Of a stretch of DNA of 64,000 nt, positions 47,063-58,075 are shown in pieces; position 1 is the stretch's first letter; each line of letters opens with the position of its first letter. This DNA is from Zanthoxylum bungeanum. Taxonomy: Eukaryota; Streptophyta; Magnoliopsida; Sapindales; Rutaceae. The notes under the pieces were generated by a model, which was not told where the DNA came from, did not search any database, and worked only from the letters and a program-made list of their open reading frames with translations. Both the position numbers and the translations under genes were made by a program. The DNA lies in the NCBI GenBank assembly GCA_019454045.1, contig SKCR01023748.1:185869-249868 (forward strand). Reading direction: 5' to 3'.

Positions 47063-48110
47063 TTGACTAGAAACATTATCTATATATCTAGTTTAACCCG
47101 TTGTAGGTATACCTTTATGTTCCAGAACACCGGATGTTTTGTTTATAAAGATGATATTGAGATATACACATTAGATGTGAATAACAGTACTTATATTTGG
47201 AATATAAACAAATCTCAAACATATAACATCCCAAACAAATGGCTCAAACTGAATTAATCAGATGAGACTTATTTGTGGCATTGTTGTCTGGGACACATTA
47301 AACAAGACTCGTATATCCACACTTTCTAAGAGTGAATACTTTGACAGATTTGATCCTAATTCAAATGACGTCTGCGAATCTAGTTTATTAGGCAAAGTGC
47401 TTTAAACGCCTTTTAACTGTAAAGGTGTACACGCCACTGAGCTGTTAGCCCTCGTTCATGGTGACGTAAGTGGGCCCATGTCTAGCCATGCTAGAGGTGG
47501 ATTTGAATACTTCGTAACATTTACGGATGTTGCATCGCGTTATGGTTATGTGTATCTTATGAAACACAAATCGGAAACTTTTGATAAATTCAAAGAGTTT
47601 CGACACGAAGTAGAAAAACAGACGGGCAAAAGTATTAAGATATTATGGTTGGACCGCAATGAAAAATACTTGAGCAATAAGTTTCTCGATTACTTGAAAG
47701 AGTATAGTATTCTTTCACAGTGGACTCCTCCTGGAACACCTCAATTGAGTGGTGTGTCCGAACGGAGAAACCGAACCTTGTTGGACACAGTAAGGTTAAT
47801 GATGAGTCGCTCTGAGCTACCAATTTCCTTCACGGGATACACATTGAACAGTGCAATACTTATTTTAATTAAGGTTCCGTCAAAGTCTGTTGGACAGACT
47901 ACATATGAAATATGGACAAGAAAGAAATCAGATTTCTCATTCCTGAAGATTTGGGATTGCTGGGCATATGTTTGGATGATACCAAACTACAAACCAAATC
48001 GGATAAGTGCCCATTATGTAATTGGTTATCCTAAGGAAACTAATTCCACAACTCACAAGAGAACAAAGAAATTTGTTGCTAAGAGGAATACCTAAATGTA
48101 GTGGTAAGTG
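47063..48110 (+). pseudogene. F2 protease tail, GAG-pre-integrase and integrase
   Basis: Protease tail frame 47063-47257 (TRNIIYISSL). GAG-pre-integrase near 47270-47400 (LWHCCLGH). Integrase core frame 47478-48095, 205 residues: RGGFEYFVTFTDVASRYGY, KTLRSDRGGEY-like site reading WLDRNEKYLS (Asp kept, Gly-Gly lost), and GVSERRNRTLLD (Glu kept), then ISFTGYTLNSAILILIKVPS. Frames change several times. The 13 bases of integrase missing in F1, F4 and N1 are present here (near 47583). Confidence 0.88.
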
Positions 48111-49707
48111 GGAGGAAAGTAAAACTCGATGAAAATCAGAGTAATACTGTTCCTAGCACCGATCCTTAACGGAACACGAACAGTTCATCATGGATGAGAC
48201 TGTTCCACAATCTTCTAATACACAAGAACAACGTAGGTTGGAGAGAGTCAGAAAACAACCTTAGAGGTATGGGTTTCTGATCTCACCTCATAAAGATATT
48301 AATCTTATTGAGGATAATGAGCCGGCTACGTATGAGGTAGCTAAACAAGGTATCGACTCCGCTATTTGGTAAAGTGCCATGAAGTCCGAAATGGATACCA
48401 TGTATACCAACCAAGTTTGGACACTGGTTGATGTACTAGAAGGCATTGTGCCTATTGGTATTAAATAGGTCTTCATGGTGAAGACACACATGGATGGACA
48501 ACATACAAACGTACAAAGCTAGGCTTGTAGCGAAAGGGTATCGTCATCAATATATTGTCAATTACGACGAAACCTTTTACCTGTTGCCATGATTAAATCC
48601 ATTCAGATAATACTTGCTATTGCTACATATTTTATAATGAAATATGGCATATGGTCGTCAAAACCATTTTCCTTAATGGAAACCTTTTGGAGGATGTTTT
48701 ATAAAACACCCTGGCGGTTTTGTTGTGTCGAAACATGCAAACAAGGTTTGCAAGTTAAATCGATCCATTTATGGATTGAAGCAAGCATTGTGTTCTTGGA
48801 ACCAACGTTTTGATGAGATCATAATGGTATATGGTTTCATTCAAAACGAAGATGATTCTTGTGTACATAAGAAGGTTAGTGGGAGTGCAATGACAATGAT
48901 TGTCCTATTCGTTGATGATGTATTGCTTCTTAGTAATGACATTCCCATACTAAAATCGGTGAAAGCTTGGCTTTCATTAAAATTCTCCATAGAAATACTT
49001 GGGAGATGCAACCCTTATTCTAGGAATAAAGATCTACTGGGATAGATCTAAAAGTTGTTGGCACTCTCCAAGAACTCGTACATTGAAAGATATATACGCG
49101 ACCTGGTGTCTCATATGCTTTGAGCATATAGAGTCACAATCAGGCCGATCCAGGTGATGGTCACTGGATTGATGTTAAGAACATCCTTAAGTATCTTAGA
49201 CAACCTAAGGATGCTTTCTTAAGTTATGGAGAAGGAGAACTTGAGATGACTAGGTTAACTATTGCAAGTTTCCTAACCGATAATGGCGACTGTAAGTCGC
49301 AATAAGGGTACATATTTTGTTTGAACAACGGAATAGTGAGCTGGAAATCTTCCAAGCAAGATACTGTTGCCGATTTAACAAAAGCGGATTATATTGCTGC
49401 ACCTGAGGCAACAAAAGAAGCATTTTTGAATCTACAAAATTCCTAATTGGATTAGGAGTAGTTTTGTTAGCAGCTGAGTTGGGCTACAACAGAGGCTAAA
49501 GAATTACGGTCTCATCAACGATCCAAGTATGTACTTCGACGGTTTTATCTAATTCGTGAGACCATACATTATGGCGATGTGATGATCGAATAAATCGCAT
49601 CAGATGATAACCTTGTAAATCCACTAGCGAAAGCGATATCTCAGCATTATCATGAGGGACCCGTACATATTTCAGGTGTTGGACACTTGAGTGATTGGCT
49701 ATAGGCC
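48110..49707 (+). pseudogene. F2 reverse transcriptase and RNase H remnant
   Basis: RT N-terminal pieces at about 48490-48720 with frame changes. The open frame 48725-49045 has CKLNRSIYGLKQALCSWNQRF, DDSCVHKKVSGSAM and LFVDDVLLLSND: the YVDD active site reads FVDD. RNase H pieces run from about 49170 to 49700 (HWIDVKNILKYLR near 49160, then a [15 protein letters not shown] stretch). The end lies beside the polypurine tract. Not functional. Confidence 0.85.
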
Positions 49708-49718
49708 AAGTGGGAGAA
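49708..49718 (+). other. F2 polypurine tract
   Basis: AAGTGGGAGAA directly before TGTTGGACAATTATGACCC at 49719. Confidence 0.85.
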
Positions 49719-51691
49719 TGTTGGACAATTATGACCCATAGCATTACTATTTTGTAAAGGACATGGTGTTCTTGTACAAAATTAACTATGTGACAAAGGA
49801 AATTGCTCTTTTATCATTTGTAATTTGATTACTTGGATATATAAATGATAAAAGTCCATATGATTAGTACCAGATTAATAAGATATGAGACAATATTAAT
49901 CCATGAAAGGTTTAATCATTAAATATCCCTAGTCGTAGTATTATCGAGACTGGACATCGATAATGCAGAATATGCTAGTATTACACTTGTGCGCGTTATG
50001 GAAGATTAACGACATAGTTCTTATATATTTAAGTATAGGATACTTAAGCAAATGTGATAGGAGGTTCTATTTACTGATTGTACGGAAACAACTTCACTCT
50101 GGATAAACCCCTCGGAATCCCATTGGTAGTATGACTATGTGTCTATGGGAATCCGAATCAGGGTAGGTGTATTTGGTCTTAACCTGAGACTTGCATCGCT
50201 AATACTTGGGACAATCAGTAAACTTTGGTTTTGGTCGTCCGAGGCTTTAACAGGTTCTGTGTACGCCTCTTCTGGGTATACTGAGAATCATAGTGTATTG
50301 GGTGTGATGTCAAGATGGAAGTATCACTTCAGTCATATGGAGATGATGATCACGCAGGGATACATAACTAGTACTCTTAAGTACTGCAGTCATCTGGATA
50401 ATATAACTAGGTCATGATTATCTGATTATAGAGACGAGTTGCAAGTGATCCGATATATGCTTCATACGAGGTAGACACAATTTCAGCCCCAGACCTAGCA
50501 TGTGACATCCGATACTGGATCGTAATACGCAATACTTAGTATACTATGCCTGATAAAGATTATATATTCCTTTAAAAAATATTTCTAGAGAATTGGGTAG
50601 GTACGGTGCTTTGCAAAAGCCAACCATGTCTTATAAATCGGTAATAATGTGGTACCGGGTACGCAGGTTTTTTGATAGTCCGATGACCGTATTTACTGCC
50701 AACATATCCAGGGATCTCTTGGGTCGCTTCCCAAAGATTCACCGATGAGATTTGACTCGAACAGAATTAATTTGGGATTAATTATGAGAGAGAAAATTAA
50801 TCTGGGATTAATTACGGTAAGAATTAATCTTGGATTAATTAACAGAGAAAGAATTAAACTGGGATTAATTGCGTCGAGAATTTATCTGGGATTAAATTCA
50901 TCGAGAAGAGAGAACGCGATTAATTTGGAATTAATCGGTAAAATAAATTTAATAGTTAAATTAGATTTTTCTATTTAATTTATTTATTTGGGCTAAAATA
51001 ATATATTGGATATATTAATTGAAATCGGATTTCAACACAGAATTAAAATTGGATTTTAATTCAAGCGAATGAATTAATTTGAAATTAATTTGTAAGCGAC
51101 TTCCGTAATAATTTTGTGAGACATTATTATTTAATTAAATTGGATTTAATTACATCGCGACAGAAAGTTCGTTTAATCGGATTAAACGTAACCGAGCTAG
51201 AAGTGTGTTGTCTAATCCCACTTGAATTTTGTACTTAATAGGGTGGGACCCACCACTCACATCAACATGTCACAAGTTGATGGTGGTTGTTGAGAGCATT
51301 TAATGGTTCTTACACAACACACTTTCTTTATTCATTTTGGAAAAGATATACCACATTTTTTGCAAGGCATTTTTGGTAATTGTTTTAGAAACAAAATACA
51401 CAAAAACCACAAACTATCTCCTCCTCACCTCTCTTGGCCGAAACTTTGCACTCTTGTATGGGCAATTTGTCTTTCAAATTTTGTTCAAGCTATCACTTAA
51501 AGAAGTGAATCAAGGTGATAGGGAAACTCACCAAAGTGTTGGAAACACTCAAGAAAGCTTAAAGCTTCCACCTACATCCATGGAAATTTTTGAAACTCAG
51601 CCAATCAATGTAAGTTAATTCCGCAACTCACTTGATAATTCACACAAGAATCACTCTTAGAGGTCATTGGCATGTTCCAGGAACACTAACA
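49719..51691 (+). repeat. Family A LTR shared by F2 and a downstream element
   Basis: 1973-base LTR, TGTTGG...CTAACA. A polypurine tract precedes it and a canonical primer site follows, so it is both the 3' LTR of F2 and the 5' LTR of whatever lay to the right. The palindrome row at 50758-50960 has five ATTAATC-like units in tandem, more than the other LTRs. Confidence 0.88.
50758..50960 (+). repeat. Expanded palindrome row in the shared LTR
   Basis: Consecutive ATTAATC/GATTAAT-type palindromes with TGG centres, separated by short purine-rich or variable spacers, followed by a GAATTTATC/GATTAAATTC unit and a CGATTAATT/AATTAATCG-type one. The unit number is higher than in A0 (two) and R3 (three). 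Confidence 0.78.
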
Positions 51692-51692
51692 A

Positions 51693-51704
51693 TGGTATCA
51701 GAGC
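51693..51704 (+). other. Canonical tRNA-iMet primer binding site
   Basis: TGGTATCAGAGC, one base after the LTR end. The only unaltered primer site in the window. Confidence 0.88.
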
Positions 51705-52157
51705 ATCCTAAGTTTTATTTGAAAATCTAGGGTTCATATACTTTAATTTGGGATTTTTGTGTTTGGAGCTTGATTTTCCTAAATTGATTGTTTGGTTGAG
51801 TTTGGATGATGTTGAATTTGATTTGTACATCTTAGGAATTGAGAAAAATTGATTAGATCAAAAATCCCCAATTTCCCACCTTTACCGAAAATATACCATA
51901 GGATGTGCTCATGGTGATTTTTTGAAAAATAGATAATTGGATGTGTTGTTGGCATGAAATGTATTTTAGATGTTGATTTAATTGGATTGAAATCAAATTG
52001 TATGATAATTTCTTGTCAAAACCGTGAGCTATAAGCATGTTATAATGAATTGTTTTGCTTCAATTTGTGTTGGACATGAATTGGAATTAAAGAGCATGAT
52101 TAATTGATTTAATTAGTTTTTTGGAAACATTAAATTAGTTGATTGATTATGTTAATT
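51705..52157 (+). other. Family A leader fragment after the shared LTR
   Basis: Resembles the start of the F1 leader (8832-9300). Stops at about 52157 (GTTAATTGCACAGG), where unrelated Ty3-like sequence begins. Confidence 0.7.
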
Positions 52158-52179
52158 GCACAGGTCTAGGGGTTGACGA

Positions 52180-52960
52180 GGTCCTTGGAATGGCCTTCGA
52201 ACTGGAACCCCCTCTTTACCCTGGCCCAGGTCTCATGGTGGACCTTGGGGAGATCGCCCAACAAGTTGGAAAAGGCTCGAAAATGTTAGTGGGAATTTAA
52301 AACTGGACAGAAGTGAGATTGGGGATGGGTTGTTACCTCCAACTCGGAAGACGTTCGGGACTATGGTGTCCTCGCTGACATCTTACTAGTGACTCCCCAA
52401 TGGCCCCTAACCCATAACCATTTGTCTTTACAGTTCTTGTCGGTTTCCAGAAGGTTTGAGATGATGTGAGGGACCCCGCCCTTATACTGTTTTGGGTTGG
52501 CAATCATTCTGTATAACCTCTTAAACTCGAGGATGGAATAGCCCCGCTCGACTCCAGATCACGTTGAGACTAGCCAACACTCTCCACCCATTCAGATTCA
52601 TACAGGTATAGGGCCAAATTCATTCCTACCAATATCTTTGTGAATGACCCCTATACAGACAAAGACAGTCCCATATTGAAGAATATCGTACAGAGGGCCA
52701 CTTGGTTATCACGAGAATGACTTGCTTGATCCCATTCCTTTGGGTCGATGAGGGTGATGGCCTCGGGAATGTTGAATCTTGCCCCCGGCTGGTCTAGCTC
52801 GGCCTCTGTTATTATCGAAGCCCTACCCAAGTCTGAGTTGACGAAGTTGAGCTCGGGATAGCTTGGCTCCGATTGGGGGACCCGTTTATTGTACGATTGG
52901 TTTTCCTCTTTAAAAGTGGTCAGCGTTGTATCATAGTCATCGCGGCTATCTGACCCCGAG
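52180..52960 (-). pseudogene. Antisense gag-like or plant-transposon-protein-like remnant
   Basis: A minus-strand frame open at 52549-52361 reads ERGYSILEFKRLYRM, then a GGVPHIISNLLETD stretch and KCKDKWLW-like VRGHWG. This pattern (aromatic-rich, LEFKRLY, W-V-x-G-x-W) resembles the N-terminal domain of large plant Ty3 proteins annotated as putative plant transposon or gag-like proteins. Further right on the same strand, other frames hold ITLIDPKEWDQ near 52760. Stops and frameshifts are frequent. The assignment rests on motif resemblance only. Confidence 0.45.
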
Positions 52961-54107
52961 CTGTGTACGTTGAACGGCTCGGTTTAGCCTGCATATTACA
53001 CGGTGGGAGACAGAATATTGAAGGGAGTTGTATACAAAGATTCTGAGTCTGACATTTATGTCAAGACAAGACCCGAGGAGGAAGGTTAGTTCAAAATACT
53101 TAGTTCCAAAAAATAATCATATGGTTAGTAGAACTAAGCACGCAAAAGCTATGGTTCACTATGTCATCACCTATGCCGAGTGGCTAACTCTAAAGAGCTC
53201 CGAGCACCATAGAATAAGTGAAACAATAAATTTACGAAGCATATGCAAATAAAACACATCCCCACAAAATCCCAGAAACTCATTCTTCATACCCCTAATA
53301 AAAACCCATAAACACAACTAGAAATACACACGAAACCAGAACTGTATTCACACAAAATATACCCACCCCTAATTTACCATTAACCCACAAAACCCAGGTC
53401 AAATAACATACAAACGTATCACCTAAGTTCATTACCATTATGGCAAACAAAAGCATAAATGAATAAAGTGGAAGTCAGGGAAGAACTTACTTGTTGAGGT
53501 AAGAGTAAGGTTGCATAGGTTAAGAAGAGTTGGATTGCAGAAGCTTGCTTGAAGAATGAGAGACGTTGCGTTGAGGAAGACGAACTGGTAAAAGCATAAC
53601 TTGAAGCAAAACGACCTTTAAATAGGTAGCTTAGATTGGTTTTGACCATTGGATTAAAGTAAATATACATGATCAATGACATGTGTAAGGGAGATCTTGA
53701 CCGTTGAAATCAAAACAAGAGCAAGAATGAAGCCACAAATTGAGTTGATCATAGTTGTCTTAAAGTTATGGCGCACAAGCCCTTGATGCATGACACCTCA
53801 CATCGAATGGAGGCAAAGAAAAAAGGTCTAACAGATACGAGAGGCATTTAAGGAAGACCATTAACCTTCATATCTTTCTAGGGACAACCCTGAAACCCTA
53901 GGAAAACTCTACTTTATGATGAAAGAGAGGCAAGCAATACAAAAAAAAAATCTTTGATGATAAATATGCTTTACTCACCCTAGGGATGTGGCAGTAAGTA
54001 TAGTATGAGCTGCAACCCGAGGACAGAGACATTATGAACCACCTACCTTTCCTAAATTTCCCGGCATCAACCCACCGACTCATTGATACCGAGAACTAGG
54101 GGACAGA
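52961..54107. other. Non-coding Ty3-like stretch with antisense TATA-like box
   Basis: No conserved coding frame. On the minus strand TATTTAAAGG (53617-53626) could be a TATA box. A CAAGTAAGT splice-donor-like sequence lies about 120 bases downstream near 53490. Both would serve the antisense frame at 52180-52960. The plus strand ends with a purine-rich tract at about 54096. Confidence 0.4.
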
Positions 54108-54367
54108 TGTTGATGGTGGTTTTTCAACCTGAGGAAGTTCGAATCCCGAGGAGGGGTAAGTTGGGGATTATACTTGATCAGGAGAATGAAGAGGGCCTAA
54201 AGAGGATGAAGTCAGATAAAGGACCTGAGCCCATTGAGCATGAGAGTTAGCGAGGATAGTATCGCCTGATGAAACGGAGGCGGGATACCGACCCAACCCG
54301 AGGAAGCACTAGATTCGAATATTCAATGTAATTTAAGCATTCCTGGAGGCCGACCATAGGTAGTTCG
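54108..54367 (+). repeat. Possible Ty3/gypsy LTR start, interrupted by N3
   Basis: Begins TGTTGATGGTGGTTTTTCAA after a polypurine-like tract, and is followed by GAGG-rich sequence. It is cut by N3 at 54368 (flank GTTCG at 54363-54367). No partner LTR is in the window, so this rests on the end motif alone. Confidence 0.4.
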
Positions 54368-55324
54368 TGTTGGGTTTCAAAAGTGTCCCAAGATCATTTA
54401 AGCAATGAAACATGTGAATAGTCAAAGAAGAATTTGCGGAATAATACTCACTTCGATCGGATATTGGATGCGTCAAATACAAAAATTTCCTCCTTGAAGT
54501 TTCGGCCAAGGTTTTCTTTGAAGATGAAATCCAAGCTCCAAGCTTTGTTATTGATTCCAAGCTCAAGGATTGGTTTCCCTACGAAGCATTTATCGGATTA
54601 GAAGCAACTAGTCTCTTTAAACGGATAATCATGACCATGTCATATTATCCCGATGGCTGCAACCATTTAGAGTACCAATTTTGTATCCCTGCGTTATCAT
54701 CATCTCCATATGCCTGAAGTGATACTTCCATCTTGACATCACACCCAATACACTACGATTCTCAATAAACCCAGAAGAGGCGTACACAGAACCTGTGAAA
54801 GTCCTGGACGACGAAAACCAAAGCGTATTGATTGTCGCAAGTACTAGCGATGCAAGTCTCAGGTTAAGACCAAATACACCTACCCTTATGCAGATTCCCA
54901 TAGACACATAGTCATACTACCAATGGGATTCCGCAGGGTCTATCTAGAGCGAAGCTGTTTCCGTACTATCCGTAAACATAACCTCCTATCACACTTGCAT
55001 AAGTATCCAATACTTAAATATATGAAAACTATGCCGATATGCTTCCATAACACGCACAAGTGCAATACTAGTCTATTCCGCATTATCGATGTCCAGTCTC
55101 AATAATACTATGACTAGGGATATATAATGATTAAACCTTTATGGATTGATATTTTCTCATATCTAATAATTCGGAAATAAACATAAGGACTTTTATCATT
55201 TATTTATTTAACTAATCAAATTACAAAATGATAAAATGAAATTTCCATTGTCACATAGTTAATTTGTTCAAAAACCACAATGTCTTTTACAAATAGTGAC
55301 GCTATGGGTCATAATTGTCCAACA
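54368..55324 (-). repeat. N3 3' LTR, internally deleted
   Basis: TGTTGGGTTTC at 54368 to TTGTCCAACA at 55324. At about 54580 the sequence jumps from the inner part (GGTTTCCCT) to the middle (ACGAAGCATTTATCGG), losing about 1.0 kb with the palindrome row and the GTGCTAGCAC box. Confidence 0.83.
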
Positions 55325-55335
55325 ATCTCCCACTT
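55325..55335 (-). other. N3 polypurine tract
   Basis: AAGTGGGAGAT on the coding strand beside the LTR. Confidence 0.85.
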
Positions 55336-55338
55336 GGC

Positions 55339-57225
55339 CTGTAGCCAGTCACTCAAGTATCTAACACCTGAACTATGTACATGTCGCTCAAACATTTACT
55401 GAGGAATATCTTTCGTCAGCGGATCTCCAATGTTGTCCTCTGATGCGACCTTCTTGATCTTGACATCGCCACGATGTATGATCTCATGAATCAGATGGGA
55501 ACGTCGAAGAACATGCTTGGATTGTTGATGAGACCGCGGTTCCTTAGCCTGTGCTATAGTCCCGTTATTGTCACAATACAATGGAACGGGCTCAGCTGCT
55601 AACGGAACTACTCCTAATCCAATTAGGAATTTACGGATCCAAACTGCCTCTTTTGCTGCTTCAGCTGCAACAATGTACTCCGCTTCTGTTGTTGAATCGG
55701 AAACAATCTCTTGCTTGGAAGATTTCCAATTACTACTCCGTTATTCAAATAAAATATGTACCCGGATTGCGACTTGCAGTCGTCTTTATCGGTTTGGAAA
55801 CTTGCATCGGTATACCTAGTTACCTCAAGTTCTCAATCTCCAAATATTAAGAAAGCATCCTTAGTTCGTCTAAGATACTTTAGGATATTCTTAACCGCCA
55901 TCCATTGACCATCACCTTGATCGGCCTGATAGCGACTACACATGCTTAAAACATATGAGACATCAGGTCACGTACATATCATGTCATACATGATCGATCC
56001 GACTACCGAGGCGAACAGAATCTGACTCATGTTGTCTCTCTCATCTTGAGTTTTAGGACATATGTCCTTAGATAGAGTGGCGCCATGTGACACTGGCAAC
56101 AGTCCCCTCTTGGACTGATCCATGTTGAATCTCTTCAACACTTTGTCAATGTACGTGCTCTGGGAGAGTCCAAGCAGCTTTTTAGATCTATTCTGGTATA
56201 TCTTTATTCCTAAAATAAAGGCTGCTTCTCCCAGATCCTTCATGGAGAATTTTAATGAAAGCCAAGCTTTCACCGATGTTAACATGGGAATGTCATTGCC
56301 AATAAGCAATACATCATCAACGTAATGGACAATGAATGTCAGTGCGCTCCTACCAACTTTCTTATATACACAAGGATCATCCTCGTTTTGAACGAAATCA
56401 TATTCTTTTATGATCTCATCAAAACATTGGTTCCAAGAATGCGATGCTTACTTCAATCCATAAATGGATCGATTTAATTTACAAACCTTGTTTGCATGTC
56501 TTGGTACGATAAAACCATCAGGATGTAGCATATAAAAATCCTCCAAAAGGTTTCCATTAAGGAAAGTGGTTTTGACGTCCATATGTCATATCTCGTAATC
56601 GAAATATGCAGCAATATCAAGCATTATCCGAATGGATTTAATCATGGTAACGGGTGAAAAAGTTTTGTCGTAATCGACAGCATGTCGTTGACGATACCCT
56701 TTCGCTACAAGCCTAGCTTTGTACTTTTGTATATTACCATCTATGTCGGTCTTCCTCTTGAAGGCCCATTTGTAACCAATAGGCTTTACGCCTTCTAGTG
56801 CATCAACCAGTGTCCAAACTTGGTTGGTGTACATGGAATCCATTTCAGAATTCATGGCATCTTGCCATAAACCGGAGTCGATACCTTGTATCGCTTCCTC
56901 ATACGTAGCCGGCTCGTCTTCCTCAATAAGATTAATATCTACATGAGGTGAGATCAGAAACCCATACCTCTCAGGTTGTTTTCTGACTCTCTCTGACCTA
57001 CGCGGTCCTTGTGTATTCGAAGATTGTGGTACAGTCTCATCCCTGATGAACTGTTAATGTTCCGTTAAGGATTCTGTGCCAGGAACAGTATTACTTCGAT
57101 TTTCATCGAGTTATACTTTCCTCCAACTTATCACTGCATTTAGGAATTCCTTCTCAAGGAAAACCACATGTAGAGCAACAAATACTTTGTTCTCTTGTGG
57201 GTGATAGAAGTAATATCATTTGGTT
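55339..57225 (-). pseudogene. N3 RNase H, reverse transcriptase and integrase end
   Basis: RNase H C-terminal frame 55396-55581 (MYCDNNGTIAQAKEPRSHQ). RT end and RNase H start 55968-56309 (MLIGNDIPML, LGEAAFILGIKIY, PKTQDERDNMS). YVDD lies just upstream near 56315, and DDPCVYKK near 56375. An in-frame TAA stands where GLKQAS needs Gln (near 56450). RT N-terminal frame 56586-56855 (SEMDSMYTNQVWTLVDA). The linker and integrase end run to 57225. N3 keeps the bases missing at N2's frame breaks near 27327 and 26911. Confidence 0.87.
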
Positions 57226-58075
57226 TGTTGGACAATTATGACCCATAACATCACTATTTGTACAGATCATGGCGTTGTTGTACAAATTAACTATGTGACA
57301 AAGGAGATTGCACTCTTATCATTTGTGATTAGATCACCTAGATGGATAAATGATAGGAGGTCCCTATGATTTATTCCTGGATTGAGAATGATATGAGACA
57401 GTATCAGTCCATGAAGGATAAATCATTAAATATTCCTAGTCAGAGTATTATCGAGATTGGACATCGATAAATATGTAAAAGATTAGTATTACACTTATGC
57501 GCGTTGTGAGGGCACAACGGCGTAGTTCTCATATATTTGGGTATAGGATACTCATGCTAGTGTAATAGGAGGTTGTGTTTTACCGATGGTACGGGAAACA
57601 GCTTCGCTCTGGATAGACCCCCTCAGAATTCCATTGGTAGTATGACTATGTGTCTATGGAAGTCTGAAATCAGGGTAGGTGTATTTGGTCTTAACCTGAG
57701 ACTTACACCGCTAATACTTGCGACAATCAATATACTTTGGTTGTGGTTGTCCAGGAATTTAACAGGTTCTATGTATGCCAATGCTGGGTATATTGAGAAT
57801 CATAGTGTGTTGGGTGTGATGTCAAGATAGAAGTATCACTTCAGTCATAGTGGAGATGATGGTCACGTAGGATACGGGACTGGTTCTCTTAAATGCTGCA
57901 GCTATCGGGATAAAATGAAAAGGTCAGGTTTATTCGATTAAGGAGACTAGTCACCAGACATCCGACATGTGCTTCATACAGGGCAGACATAATTCCAGCC
58001 CCAGGCCTAGCACGTGATCATCCGATACTGGATCGACATACACGATACTACGTATATTACGCCTGATATAGATCG
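57226..58075 (+). repeat. A5: partial family A LTR interrupted by F4
   Basis: TGTTGGACAATTATGACCC at 57226. It stops at 58075 (GATATAGATCG), where F4 begins at LTR position 850. Its own left flank is TGGTT within N3. The rest would lie beyond the window. Confidence 0.85.

Larger units (their letters stand above)
45317..51691 (+). mobile_element. F2: forward family A copia element, 5' truncated
   Basis: Starts abruptly inside a family A leader (TATATATCCATCCGCATATC, matching N2 near 31410 in the other orientation). It continues through gag-pol and the polypurine tract to a full LTR at 49719-51691. The 5' LTR, primer site and first part of the leader are missing. F2 lacks the deletions shared by F1, F4 and N1, so it belongs to the fuller lineage. 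Its LTR is also followed by a primer site and leader. Confidence 0.83.
52158..54367. mobile_element. Ty3/gypsy (Tat-like) remnant
   Basis: Higher GC content than the copia sequence around it. A minus-strand coding-like stretch (52180-52960) and a minus-strand TATA-like box (53617) lie upstream of a plus-strand polypurine-like tract (CTAGGGGACAGA, about 54096-54107) followed by TGTTGATGGTGG, a plausible LTR start at 54108. Read on the plus strand this would be the 3' end of a Ty3 element with an antisense reading frame before its 3' LTR. N3 interrupts it at 54368. Confidence 0.5.
54368..57225 (-). mobile_element. N3: reverse family A copia element, 5' part outside or lost
   Basis: Internally deleted 3' LTR (54368-55324), polypurine tract, RNase H, RT and part of integrase up to 57225, where a forward A LTR (A5) was inserted in integrase-end sequence (N2 equivalent near 28500). 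It is closer to N2 than to F1. The rest of the element would lie right of the window. Confidence 0.83.

Noticed and set aside
50745..50978. Regular short repeats resembling a CRISPR array or a minisatellite
   Set aside because: The units are AT-rich palindromes inside a plant LTR, with unequal spacing and no spacers of uniform length.
53419..53682. 87-codon minus-strand frame with hydrophobic stretches, possibly a small membrane protein
   Set aside because: It spans the TATA-like box and a donor-like site in non-coding Ty3 sequence and has no recognisable family.
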